Assembly (NCBI RefSeq): GCF_937616625.2
Contig: NC_065576.1
Location: forward strand, 26,458,628 to 26,522,627
Direction of reading: 5' to 3'
From: Mercurialis annua
Taxonomy: Eukaryota; Streptophyta; Magnoliopsida; Malpighiales; Euphorbiaceae
DNA: 64,000 nucleotides
Shown here: piece after piece, positions 26,118 through 38,658 of the stretch
How positions within the stretch are numbered: position 1 is the first letter of the stretch
Layout of the letters: every line of letters starts with the position of its first letter
Position numbers and translations under genes: made by a program
The notes under the pieces: model-generated
Told to the model about the DNA's origin: nothing
The model's input: the letters and a program-made list of their open reading frames with translations, nothing else
The model's database searches: none

Positions 26118-29100
26118 TAAGGAGTGACGCTAGATTAGTATGTCGTGTCCCAAGTCCCTTTAACGCGTCGTTCTGATTACCTAACAATGGTTATGCTATA
26201 TTACGCAGTGTGCGTGAAAAAATGACGCTATATAAGTATGTCTCGTCACAAGTCTCTTTAACTCGTCGTTCCGATTACCTAAGCATGTTTAGGTTATATT
26301 ATGCAAAGTGTGCGTGAAAAGTGACGCTATATAAGTAAGTCGTGTAACAACTCTCTTTAACGCGTCGTTCCGATTACCTAAGCATGGTTAGGTTACATTA
26401 CGCAAAGTGTGCTTTAAAAGTGAGGCTAGATTAGTATATCGCGTCACAAGTGTCTTTAACGCGTTTGCTGGTTACCTATGCATGGTTAGGTTATATTATG
26501 CAAAGTGTGCGTGAAAAGGGACGCTATATAAGTATGTCGCTTCAGAAGTCTCTTTAACGCGTCGTTCCATTAACCTATGCATGGTAAGTTTATATTACGC
26601 AAGTGTGCGTTAAAAGTAACGCTATATAAGTATGTTGCGTCTTAAGTTTCTTTAACGCGTCGTTCCGATTACCTAAGCATGGTTCGGTTATGTTACGCAA
26701 AGTGTGGGTGAAAAGTGACGCTAGATTAGTATGTCGCGTCTAAAGTCTCTTTAATGCGTCGGTCTGATTACCTAAGCATGGATAGGTTATATTACGCTAA
26801 GTGTGCATTCAATGTGATGCTAGATACAAGTCTCTTTAACGGGTCGTTCCAATTAACTAAGCATAACTAGGTTATATTACGCTAAGTGGCATTAAATGTG
26901 ATGCTAGATACAAGTCTCTTTAACGCGTCGTTCCAATTAACTAAGCATAGTTATGTTATATTACGCAAAGTGTGCGGTAGATAAGTATGTCGCGTCACAT
27001 GTCTCTTTAATACGACGTTCCGATTAGCTATATGCATGGTTAGGCTATATTATGCAAAGTAGGCGTTAAAAGTGACGCTAGATTATTATGTCGCGTCACA
27101 AGTCTCTTTAACGCTCCATTCTTATTACCTATGCATGGCTAGGTTATATTACGCAAAGTGTGCGTGAAAAGTGAATTTTGATTACTATGTCCCGTCACAA
27201 GCCTATTCAACGAGTCGTTCCGATTACCTAGGCATTGTTAGGTTATATAACGAAAAGTGTGAGTTAAAAGTGACGGTAGATTAGTAGTATGTCGCGTCTC
27301 AAATCTCTTTAACGTGTCATTCCGATTTCCTATGCGTGGTTAGGTTATATTACGCAATGTTTGTGTGAAAAGTTATGCTAGATTAGTAGTATGTCGCGTC
27401 TTAAGTCTCTTTAACGCGTCGTTCTGATTACCTAAGCGTGGTTAGGTTATATGACCCAAAGTGTGCGTTTAAAGTTACGCTAGATTAGTATGTCGCGTCA
27501 CAAGTCTTTTTAACGCGTCGTTCCGACCTAACAATGGTTAGGTTATATTACGTAAACTGTGCGTAAAAAGTGACGCTATATAAGTATGTCGCGTCATAAG
27601 TCCTTTTAACACGTCGTTCCGATTACCTAAGCATGGTTAGGTTATATTATGCAAAGTGTGCGTTATAAGTGACGCTATATTAGTATGTCGCGTATCAAGT
27701 CTCTTTTACGCGTCGTTCCGATTGCCTATGCTTGTGTTTTATAAGTGTCGCTAGATTAGTATGTCGCGTCTCAAGTCTCTTTGTCGCATCTTTCCGATTA
27801 CCTAAGCATGGTTAGGTTATATTACGCAAAGTGTGCGTTAAGGAGTGACGCTAGATTAGTATGTCGTGTCACAAGTCTCTTTAACGCGTCGTTCTGATTA
27901 CCTAACAATGGTTATGTTATATTACGTAAAGTGTGCGTGAAAAGTGACGCTATATATGTATGTCGCGTCACAAGTCTCTTTAACGCCTCGTTCCAATTAC
28001 CTAAGTATGGTTAGGTTATATTACGCAAAATGCGCGTTAATGTGACACTAAATTAGTATGTTGCGTCTCAAGTCTCTTTAACGCGTCGTTTCGATTACCA
28101 TGCTTATGTCGCGTCAAAAGTCACTCTAACCTGTCATTCCGATTACCTAAGCATGGTTAGGTTATAGTACGCAAAGTGTGCGTGAAAGGATCAGAATAGT
28201 ATGTAGCGTCTCAAATCTCTTTAACGCATCGTTCCGATTACATAAGCATGGCTAGGTCATATTACGCGAAGTGTGCGTGAAAAGTGACGCTAGATAAGTA
28301 TGTCGTGTCACAAGACTCTTTAATCCGTCGTTCTGATTACCTAAGAATGGTTTGGTTATATTACGCAAAGTGTACGTGAAAACTGATGCTAGATTAAAAT
28401 GTCACATCTCAAGTATCTTTAATGAATCGTTTAAATTGCCTAAGCATGGTTAGGTTATATTACGCAAGGTGTGCATGAAAAGTGACGCTAGATTAGTATA
28501 TCACGTCTCAAGTCTATTTAACTCATCGTTCCGATTACCTAAGCATGGTTACGTTATATTACGCAAAGTGTGCGTGAAAAGTGACGCTAGATTAGTATGT
28601 CGCGACTCAATTCTCTTTAACGCGTAAGCAAAGTTTGTGTGAAAAGTGACGTTAGACTAGTTTATCGTGTCTCGAGTTTATTTAACGCATCGTTCAGATT
28701 ACCTAAGCATGGTTAGGTTATATAACGTAAAGTGTGCGTGAAAAGTGACAATATATTAGTATTACGGGTCTCAAGTCTCTGTAACGCGTCGTTTCGATTA
28801 CCATGCCTTTGTCGCGTCACAAGTCTCTCTAACGCGTCGTTACGATTACCTAAGCATGGTTAGGTTATATTACGCAACATGTGCGTGAAAAATGACAATA
28901 TATTAGTATGTCACGTCTTAAGTCTATTTAACGCGTCGTTCCGATTACCTAAGTTATATTACGCAAAGTGTGCGTAAAAAATGACAATAGATTAGTATGT
29001 TGCATATCAAGTCTATTTAACGCATCGTTCCGATTACCTAAGCATGGTTAGGTTATATTACGCAAAGTGTGCATGAAAAGTGACGCTAGATTAGTATGTC

Positions 29101-31235
29101 GCGTCTCAAGTCTTATTAACGCGTCGTTCCGATAGCTAAAGCATGGTTTTGTTTTATTACGCGAAGTGTGAATAAAAAGTGACGCTAGATTAGAATGGCG
29201 CGTCTCAAGTCTCTTTAATGCGTCGTTTCGATTACCATGCTTATGTCGCGTCCCAAGTCTCTCTAACGCGTCGTTTCAATTACCTAAGAATGGTTAGGTT
29301 ATATTATGCAAAATGTGCGTTAAAAAAGACAATTGATTTGTATGTCGCGTCTCAAGTTTATTTAACGCGTTGTTCCTATTACCTAATCATGGTTCGGTTA
29401 TATTAAACAAAGTGTTCATGAAAAGTGACGCTAGATTAGTATGTCGCGTCTCAATTCTCTTTAATGCGTTGTTCCGATTACCTAATCTTGGTTAGGTTAT
29501 TTTACGCAAAGTGTGCGTGAAAAGTGACGCTAGATTAGTATTTCGCATCTCAAGTCTTTGTAACACGTCGTTCTGATTACCTTGGCACGGTTAGGCTATA
29601 TTTCGCAAAGTCTGCGTGAAAAGTGACAATAAATTAGTATGCCGCGTCTTAGGTCTCTTTAATGCGTCGTTCAGATTACCCAAGCATGGTTAGCTTATTT
29701 TACACAAAGTATGCGTGAAAAGTGACGCTAGATTAGTATGTCGCGTCTCACGTCTCTTTAACGCGTCGTTCGATTACCATGCTTATCTTGCGTCACAAGT
29801 CTCTTTATCGCGTTGTTTCGATTAACTAAGCATGGTTAGGTTATATTACGAAAAGTTTGCGTGAAAAGCGACGCTAGATTAGTATGTTGCGTCTTAAGGC
29901 TCCTTAACGCATCGTTCCGATTACCTAAGCATAATTAGGATATATCACGCAATTTATGAGTGAAAAGTGACGCTAGATTAGTGTGTCGTATCTCAAGTCT
30001 CTTTAACGCGTCGTTTCGATTACCATGCTTATGTCGCGTTACAAGTCTCTCTAACGCGTTGTTCGGATTACCTAAGCATGGTTAGGTTATATTACGCAAA
30101 GTGTGAGTAAAAAGTGACGCTAAATTAGTATGCCGCGTGTCAATTCTCTTTAACGCGTTGATTCGATTAACTAAGCATGGTTAGGTTATATTACGCAAAA
30201 TGTGCGTGAAAAGTGATGCTAGATTAGTATGTCGCGTCTCAAGTCTCTTTAACGCGTCGTTTCGATTACCATGCTTATCTCCCGTCACAAGTCCCTTTAA
30301 CGCGTCGTTCCCATTACCTAAGCATGGTTAGGTTATATTACGTGTGCCTGAAAAGGGACGCTAGTTAAGTACGTCGCATCTCAAGGCTATCTAACGCTTC
30401 GTTCTAATTTCTAAGCATGGTTAGGTTATATTGCGCAAAGTGTATGAAGAAAGTGACGGTGGATTAGTATTACGCGTCTCAAGTCTATTTAACGCGTCAT
30501 TTCGATTACCATGCTTCTGTCGCATCACAAGTCTCTCTAACACGTCGTTCTAATTATCTAAGCATAGTTAGGTTATATTACGCCACGTGTGTGTGAAAAA
30601 TGAAAATAGATTAGTATGTCGCATCTCAAGTCTATTTAACGCGTTGTTCCGATTACCTAAGCATGGTTAGGTTATATTACGCAAAGTGTGCGTGAAAAAT
30701 GACAATAGATTAGTATGTCACAAATCAAGTATATCTCACGCGTCGTTCCGATTACCTAAGAATGGTTATGTTATATTACGCAACGTGTGCGTGAAAAATG
30801 AAAATAGATTGGTATGTCGCGTATCAAGTCTATTTAACGCGTCGTTACGATTAACTAAGCATGGTTAGGTTATATTACGCAAAGTGTGCCTGAAAAATGA
30901 CAATAGATTAGTACGTCGCTTCTCTAGTCTCTTTAACGCGTCGTTTCGATTACCATGCTTATGTCGCGTGACATGTCTCTCTAACGAGTCGTTTCGATTA
31001 CCTAAGCATGATTATGTTATATTACGCAAGAGTGCCTGAAAAGTAACAATAGATTAGTATATAGTGTCTCAAGTCTCTTTAACGAGTCGTTCAGATTACC
31101 TAAGCATGGTTCGGTTATATTACGCAAAGAGTGCTTGAAAAGTGACGCTAGATTAGTATATCGCGTCTCAAGTCTATTTAAAACGTCGTTCCGACTAACT
31201 AAGCATGGTTAGGTTATATTACGCAAAGTGTGCAT
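26118..31235 (+). repeat. 5,118-bp higher-order unit, copy 2
   Basis: This is the tandem partner of copy 1. Differences seen by eye include CACGTCGTT for CACGTTGTT near 27,610, ATTACGGGTCTC for ATTACGCGTCTC near 28,765, GACGGTGG for GACGCTGG near 30,456 and TATCGCGTC for TATCACGTC near 31,160. The left joint lies in a perfect 35-40 bp stretch shared by the monomers at 20.97, 26.09 and 31.20 kb, as expected of unequal exchange between misaligned monomers. After about 31,233 the sequence continues like unit 0 at about 20.0 kb (GAAAATTGACGC, GTCACGTCCCAAG). Confidence 0.95.
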
Positions 31236-34200
31236 GAAAATTGACGCTAGATTAGTAGGTCACGTCCCAAGTCCCTTTAACGCGTCGTTCTGATTACCTA
31301 AGCATGGTTAGGATATATTACGCAAGGTGTGCATGAAAAGTGAAACTAGATTAGTATGTCGCATCTCAAGGCTCTTTTACGAGTCGTTCCGATTATCTAA
31401 AGCATGGTTAGGTTATATTACGCAACGTGTGCATGAAAAGTAACACTAGATTAGCATGTCGCGTCTCAATTCTCTTTAACGCGTTGTTTCGACTAACTAA
31501 GCATGGTTAGGTTATATTACAAAAAGTGTGAGTAAAAGTGACGCTAGATTAGTATGTCGCGTCTCAAGTCTCTTTAACGCGTTGTTCGATCACCATGCTT
31601 ATCTTGCGTCAAAAGTCTCTTTAACGCGTCGTTCCGATTACCTAAGTATGGTTAGGTTATATTATGCAAAGTGTGCGTGAAAAATGACGCTAGATTAGTA
31701 TGTCGCGTTTCAAGTTTGTTTAGCGCTTTGTTCTGATTACCTAAGCATGCTTCGGTTTAGTATGTCGCGTCTCAAGGCTCTTTAGCGCGTTGTTCCGATT
31801 ACCTAAGCATGGTTCGGTTTAGTATGTCGCGTCTCAAGGCTCTTTAGCGCGTTTTTCCGATTACCTAAGCATGGTTAGGTTATATTACGCAACGTGTGCA
31901 TGAAAAGTGACGCTAGATTAGTATATCGCGTCTCAATTCTCTTTAACGCGTTGTTTCGATTAACTAAGCATGGTTAGGTTATATTACAAAAAGTGTGCGT
32001 GAAAAGTGATGCTAGATTAGTATGTCGCGTTTCAAGTCTCTTTAACACGTCGTTCGATCACCATGCTTATCTCGCGTCAAAAGTCTCTTTAACGCGTCGT
32101 TCCGGTTACCTAAGTATGGTTAGGTTATATTACAAAACGTGTTCTTGAAAAGTGACGCTAGATTAGTATGTCGCGTCTCAAGTCTCTGTAACGCGTCGTT
32201 CCTATTTCCTAAGCATGGTTAGGTTATATTACGCAGAGTGTGCCTGAATAGTGTCGCTAGATTATTATGTCGTGTCTCAACTCTCTCTAGCGCGATGTTC
32301 CTCTTTCCTAAGCATGGTTAGGTTATATTAAGCAAAGTGTTCGTGAAAAATGACAATAGATTAGTATGTTGCGTATCAAGTCTCTCTAATGCGTCGTTCC
32401 GATTTCTAAGCATGGTAAGAATATATTACGCAAAGTGTGCGAAAAAAGTGACACTAGATTAGTATTACGCGTCTCAAATCTCAATAACGCGTGGTTTCGA
32501 TTACCATGCCTATGTCGCGTAACAAATCTCTGTAACGTGTTATTCCGATTACCTAAGCATGGTTAGATTATATTACGCCACGTGTGCGTGAAAAATGACA
32601 ATATATTAGTATGTCGCGTCTCAAGTCAATTTAATGCATTGTTCCGATTATATTACGCAAAGTGTGCGTGAAAAATGACAATAGATTGGTATGTTGCGTA
32701 TCCAGTCTATTTAACGCGTCCTTCCCATTACCTAAGAATGGTTAGGTTATATTATGAAAAGTGTGCGTGAAAAGTGACGCTTGATTAGTATGTCGCGTTT
32801 CAAGTTTGTTTAACGCGTCGTTCTGATTACCTAGGCATGGTAATGTTATATTACGCAAGTTGTGCGTGAAAGGTGACGCTAGATTACTATGTCGCGTCTC
32901 AAGGCTCTTTAACGCGTCGTTTCGATTACCTAAGCATGGTTAGGTTATATTACGCAACGTGTGCATGAAAAGTAACGGTAGATTAGTATGTCGCGTCTCA
33001 ATTCTCTTTAACGCGTTGTTTCGATTAACTAAGCATCGTTAGGTTATATTACGAAAAGTGTGCGTGAAAAATGACGCTAGATTTGTATGTCGCGTCTCAA
33101 GTCTCTTTAACGCGTCGTTCGATCACCATGCTTATCTCGCGTCAAAAGTCTCTTTAACGCGTCATTCCGATTACCTAAGTATGGTTAGGTTATATTACAA
33201 AAAATGTTCGTGAAAAGTGACGCTAGATTAGTATGTCGCGTCTCAAGTCTCTGTAACGCGTCGTTCCTATTTCCTAAGCATGGTTAGGTTATATTACGCA
33301 AAGTGTGCCTTGAAAGTGTCGCTAGATTAGTATGTCGTGTCTTAAATCTCTCTAACGCGATGTTCCTATTTACTAAGCATGGTTAGGTTATATTAAGCAC
33401 AGTGTGCGTGAAAAATGACAATAGATTAGTATGTTGCGTATCAAGTCTCTCTAATGCGTCGTTCCGATTTCTAAGCATGGTAAGGTTATATTACGCAAGG
33501 TTTGCGAAAAAAGTGACACTTGATTAGTATTTTGCGTCTCAAGTCTCAATAACGCGTGGTTTTGATTACCATGCCTATGTCGCGTCACAAATCTCTGTAA
33601 CGCCTCGTTCCGATTACCTAAGCATGGTTAGGTTACATTACGCCACGTGTGCGTGAAAAATGACAATATATTAGTATATCGCGTCTCAAGTAAATTTATT
33701 GCATTGTTCTGATTATATTACGCAAAGTGTGCTTGAAAAATGACAATAGATTGGTATGTTGCGTATCAAGTCTATTTAACGCGTCGTTCCCATTACCTAA
33801 GAATGGTTAGGTTATATTATGCAAAGTGTGCGTGAAAAGTGACGCTAGTTTCAAGTTTGTTTAACGCGTCGTTATGATTACCTAAGCATGGTAAGGTTAT
33901 AATACGCAAGTTGTGCGTGAAAGGTGACGCTAGATTAGTATGTCGCGTCTCAAGGATCTTTACCGCGTCGTTCCGATTACCTAAGCATGGTTAGGGTATA
34001 TTACGCAACGTGTGCATGAAAAGTAACGCTAGATTAGTATGACGCGTCTCAATTCTCTTTAACGCGTTGTTTCGATTAACTAAGCATCGTTAGGTTATAT
34101 TACGAAAAGTGTGCGTGAAAAGTGACGCTAGATTAGTATGTCGCGTCTCAAGTCTCTTTTACGCGTCGTTCGACCACCATGCTTATCTCGCGTCAAAAGT

Positions 34201-36545
34201 CTCTTTAACGCGTCATTCCGATTACCTAAGTATGGTTAGGTTATATTACAAAACGTGTTCGTGAAAAGTGACACTAGATTAGTATGTCGCGTCTCAAGTC
34301 TCTGTAACGCGTCGTTCCTATTTCCTAAGCATGGTTAGGTTATATTACGCAAAGTGTGCCATAAAAGTGTCGCTAGATTAGTATGTCGTGTCTCAAGTCT
34401 CTCTAACGCGATGTTCCTATTTCGTAAGCATGGTTAGGATTAAGCAAAGTGTGCGTGAAAAATGACAATAGATTAGTATGTTGCGTATCAAGTCTCTCTA
34501 ATGCGTCGTTCCGATTTCTAAGCATGGTAAGGTTATATTACGCAAGGTTTGCGAAAAAAGTGACACTTGATTAGTATTACGCGTCTCAAGTCTCAATAAC
34601 GCGTGGTTTCGATTACCATGCCTATGTCGAGTCAAAAATCTCTGTAACGCCTCGTTTCGATTACCTAAGCATGGTAAGGTTATATTACGCCACGTGTGCG
34701 TGAAAAATGACAACATATTAGTATATCGCGTCTCAAGTCAATTTAATGCGTTGTTCCGATTATATTACGCAAAGTGTGCGTGAAAAATGACAATAGATTA
34801 GTATGTTGCGTATCAAGTCTATTTAACGCGTCGTTCCCATTACCTAAGAATGGTTAGGTTATATTATGCAAAGTGTGCGTGAAAAGTGACGCTAGATTAG
34901 TACGTCGCGTTTCAAGTTTGTTTAACGCGTCGTTCTGATTACCTAAGCATGGTTAGGTTATATTACGCAAGGTGTGCGTGAAAGGTGACGTTAGATTAGT
35001 ATGTCGCGTCTTAATTCTCTTTAACGCGTTGTTTCTTTTAACTAAGCATGGTTAGAGGTTATATTACAAAAAGTGTGCTTGAAAAGTGACGCTAGATTAG
35101 TATGTCGCGTCTCAAGTCTCTTTAACGCGTCGTTTGATCACCATGCTTATCTCGCGTCAAAAGTCTCTTTAACGCGTCATTCCGATTACCTAAGTATGGT
35201 TAGTTTATATTACAAAACGTGTTCCTGAAAAGTGACGCTAGATTAGTATGTCGCGTCTCAAGTCTCTTTAACGCGTCGTTCCTATTTTCTAAGCATGGTT
35301 AGGTTATATTACGCAAAGTGTGCCTGAAAAGTGTCGCTAGATTAGTATGTTGTGTCTCAAGTCTCTCTAACTCGATTTTCCTATTTCCTAAGCATGGTTA
35401 GGTTATAGTAAGCAAATTGTGGGTGAAAAATGACAACAGATTAGTATGTTGCGTATCAAGTCTCTCTAATGCGTCGTTCCGATTTCTAAGCATGGTAAGG
35501 TTATATTATGCAAAGTGTGCGAAAAAAGTGAAACTAGATTAGTATTACGCGTCTCAAGTCTCAATAACGCGTGGTTTCAATTACCATGCCTATGTCGCAT
35601 CACAAATCTCTGTAACGCGTCGTTCCGATTACCTAAGCATGGTTAGGTTATATTACGCAACATGCGCGTGAAAAATGACACTATATTAGTATGTCGTGTC
35701 TCAAGTCAATTTAATGCGTCGTTTCGATTACCTAAGCATGATTAGGTTACATTACGCAAAGTGTGCATGAAAAATGACAAATGATTAGTATGTCGCGTAT
35801 CAAGTCTATTTAACGCGTCGTTCCCATAACCTAAGAATGGTTAGGTTATATTATGCAAAGTGTGCGTGAAAAGTGACGCTAGATTAGTATGTCGTGTTTC
35901 AAGTTTGTTTAACGCGTCGTTCTGATTACCTAAGCATGGTTAGGTTATATTACGCAAGGTGTGCGTGAAAGGTGACGCTAGATTAGTATGTCGCGTCTCA
36001 CGGCTCTTTAGCGCGTTGTTCCGATTACCTAAGCATGGTTAGGTTATATTACGCAACGTGTGCATGAAAAGTGACGCTAGATTAGTATGTCGCGTCTAAA
36101 TTATCTTTAACGCGTTGTTTCGATTAACTAAGCATGGTTAGGTTATATTACAAAAAGTGTGCGTGAAAAGTGACACTAGATTAGTATGTCGCGTCTCAAG
36201 TCTCAATAACGCGTGGTTTCGATTACCATGACTATATCGCATCACAAATCTCTGTAATGCCTCGTTCCGATTACCTAAGCATTGTTAGGTTATATTACGC
36301 CACGTGTGCGTGAAAAATGACAATATATTAGTATATCGTGTCTCAAATCAATTTAATGCATCGTTCCGATTACCTAAGCATGATTAGGTTATATTACGCA
36401 AAGTTTGCGTGAAAAATGACAAAAGATTAGTATGTCGCGTATCAAGTCTATTTAACGCGTCGTTCCCATTACCGAAGTATTGTTAGGTTATATTATGCAA
36501 AATGTGCGAGAAAAGTGACGCTAGATTAGGATGTCGCGTTTCAAG
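31236..36545 (+). repeat. Higher-order repeat of about 1.0-1.1 kb, about five copies
   Basis: The rare variant TTTCAAGTTTGTT occurs at 31,708, 32,798, 33,849, 34,910, 35,897 and 36,539, giving spacings of 1,090, 1,051, 1,061, 987 and 642 bp. A second variant, GATTTCTAAGCATGGTAAG or close, occurs at 32,401, 33,466, 34,513 and 35,481. Within each unit the order also includes CTCAATAACGCGTGG followed by a short unit, and CCTATTTCCTAAGC. The last copy is truncated. A diverged single relative lies at about 3.5-4.9 kb, where TTTCAAGTTTG is at 4,293. No gene is seen. Confidence 0.92.
31753..31876 (+). repeat. Two tandem 62-bp deletion monomers
   Basis: CGGTTTAGTATGTCGCGTC occurs at 31,753 and 31,815, a 62-bp step. 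In each the part between GGTT and TAGTATG is missing, about 37 bp. Both carry CAAGGCTCTTTAGCGCG. The breakpoints differ from those of the 48-bp and 85-bp units, so this is a separate deletion event that was then doubled. Confidence 0.88.
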
Positions 36546-38280
36546 TTTGTTAACGCGTCGTTCTGATTACCTAACAATGGTTATGTTATATTATGTAAAG
36601 TATGTTTGAAAAGTTACGCAATATAAGCAAGTCGCGTCACAAGTCTCTTTAACGCGTTGTTCCGATTACCTAAGCATGGTTAGGTTATATTACGCACAAT
36701 GCGCGTTAAAGTGACACTAGATTAGTATGTTGCGTCTCAAGTTTCTTTAACGCGTCGTTTCGATTACCATACTTATGTCGCGTCACAAGTCACTCTAACC
36801 CGTCGTTACGGTTACCTAAGCATGGTTAGGTTATAGTACGCAAAGTGTGCGTAAAAGGATCAATAGATTAGTATGTAGTGTCTCAAATCTCTTTAACGCA
36901 TCGTTCAGATTACCTAAGCATGGCTAGGTTATATTACGCGAAGTGTGCGTGAAAAGTGACGCTATATAGGTATGTCATGTCACAAGACTCTTTAACGCGT
37001 CGTTCTGATTACCTAAGCATGGCTAGGTTATATTACGCAAAGTGTGCGTTAAAAGTGAGGCAAGATTAGTATGTCGCGTCACAAGTCTCTTTAACGCGTC
37101 GTTCCGATTACTATGAATGGTTAGGTTATATTATGCAAAGTGTGCGTGAAAAGGGACGTTGTATAGTTATGTCGTGTCACAAGTCTCTTTAATGCGTCGT
37201 TCAAATTACCTATGCATAGTTAGGTTATATTACGCAAAGTGTGCGTTAAACGTGACGCTATATATCTCGCGTGTCAATTTTCATTAACGCGTCGTTCCAA
37301 TTACCTAAGAATGGTTAGGTTATATTACGCGAGGTGTGCTTGAAAAGTGATGTAATTTAAGTATGTCGCATCACAAGTATCTGTAACGCGTCGTTCCGAT
37401 TACCTAAGCATGGTTAGGTTATATTACGCAAAGTGTGCGTTAAAAGTGACACTAGATTAGTATGTCACGTCACAAGTCTCTTTAACGCGTCGTTCCGATT
37501 ACCTATGCATGGTTAGGTTATTTTATGCAAAGTGACACTATATAAGTATGTCGCGTCACAAGTCTTATTAAAGCGTCGTTCCGATTACCATGATTATCTC
37601 GTGTCACAAGTCTCTTTAACGCGTCGTTCCGATTACCTCTAAGCATGGTTATATTACGCAAAGTGTCCTTGAAAAGTGAGTTTAGATCAGTATGTCGCGT
37701 CTCAAGTCTCTCTAACGCGTCGTTCCGATTTCCTAAGCATGGTAAGGTTATATGACGCAAAATGTGCGTGAAAGTGAAAATAAATTAGTATGGGCGTCTC
37801 AAGTCTCTCGAACGCGTCGTTCCGGTTTCCTCAGTATGGTTAGGTTATATTACGCAAAGTGTGCGTACAAAGTGACGCTAGATTAATATGGCACGCCTAA
37901 TGTCTTTTTAACGCGTCGTTCTGATTACCTATGCATAGTTAGGTTATATTACGCAAAGTGTGCGTGAAAAAGGACAATAGATTAGTATGTCGCGTCTTAA
38001 GTGCATTTAACGCGTCGTTCCAATTACATAAGCATGGTTAGGTAATATTACGCAAAGTCTGCGTGAAAAATGATAATAAATTAGTTTGTCGCATCTTAGG
38101 TCCATCTAACTCATCGTTCCGATTACCTAAGCATTGTTAGGCTATATTATGCAATGTGTACATGAAAAGTGACGCTGGATTAGTATATCACGTCTCAAGT
38201 CTCTTTAATGCGTCGTTTTGATTACCATGCTTATGCCGCATCACAAGTCTCTCTAACGGGTCGTTCCGATTACCTAAGAA
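36546..38280 (+). repeat. Satellite array, mixed monomers before the MITE
   Basis: Full monomers with a few short units, for example near 36,765, 37,585 and 38,225. Many resemble the block-2 subfamily (GTCACAAGTCTCTTTAACGCG, GTGCGTTAAA), others the block after the MITE. I found no clear higher-order period here. The minus-strand open frame at 37,518-37,760 is a satellite translation. Confidence 0.93.
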
Positions 38281-38288
38281 TAATTAGG
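38281..38288. repeat. Candidate target-site duplication, left
   Basis: TAATTAGG lies immediately left of the AT-rich element and is repeated exactly at 38,651-38,658 on its right. It overlaps the satellite's own GGTTAGG box, so chance resemblance is possible. Confidence 0.55.
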
Positions 38289-38378
38289 TTATAAAAACAG
38301 CTCACCTTATAATTTTTTTTATTTATACCATGACCTAGGAAAATTTCCAATTGTACCCTATTTTCGATTTTTATGTTT
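38289..38378 (+). repeat. MITE left terminal inverted repeat
   Basis: Starts TTATAAAAACAGCTCACC and continues through CCATGACCTAGG and GTACCCTATTTT. It pairs with 38,561-38,650 in inverted orientation. The outermost 20 bp are the least conserved part of the pair. Confidence 0.85.
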
Positions 38379-38560
38379 TGTTTGTACCCCAAAAGTAAAT
38401 TTTTTGGTAATTTAATTAATTTAAAGATGAAAATATTTAAAACAAGATACATAAATGATTAATATTAACGTTTAATTATAAAATAGGTTAAAAATGAAGG
38501 ACTAATTTAAACTGTTTTTTAAAAGAAAATAGGTCAATTCAACTCATTAGGATAGAGATG

Positions 38561-38650
38561 AAACATAAAAATTAAAAATAGGGTACAATTGAAAATTTTC
38601 CTAGGTCATGGTATAAATGAAAAAAAGTTACAAGGTGGGTGGTTTTTAAG
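38561..38650 (-). repeat. MITE right terminal inverted repeat
   Basis: The reverse complement starts CTTAAAAACCACCCACC and then matches the left arm through CCATGACCTAGG, CAATTGTACCC and TTTTTATGTTT. Confidence 0.85.
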
Positions 38651-38658
38651 TAATTAGG
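38651..38658. repeat. Candidate target-site duplication, right
   Basis: Exact TAATTAGG copy of 38,281-38,288. It is followed by CCTATTAGTATATCGCG, which is the middle of a monomer and not the text that would follow the left copy. Confidence 0.5.

Larger units (their letters stand above)
38289..38650. mobile_element. Foldback MITE-like element, 362 bp, long terminal inverted repeats
   Basis: This is the only non-satellite sequence in the window and is markedly AT-rich. Its two ends are inverted copies of each other over about 88-90 bp with a few mismatches. The left arm (38,289 to about 38,378) reads TTTATACCATGACCTAGG, then CAATTGTACCCTATTTT. The right arm (about 38,561-38,650) contains the complements AAAATAGGGTACAATTG and CCTAGGTCATGGTATAAA. 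The middle, about 180 bp, has no convincing coding capacity; the 60-codon minus-strand frame at 38,270-38,452 runs through the left arm. Size, arms and lack of a transposase fit a non-autonomous DNA transposon. An 8-bp duplication would suit hAT-like elements, but the ends lack the usual hAT terminus, so the superfamily is open. The satellite does not resume at the base where it stopped (see findings). Confidence 0.85.

Noticed and set aside
38270..38452. 60-codon minus-strand open frame rich in Ile, Leu, Lys and Asn
   Set aside because: It lies across the MITE's left inverted arm and a few satellite bases. The composition is that of AT-rich non-coding DNA, and no transposase motif is visible.
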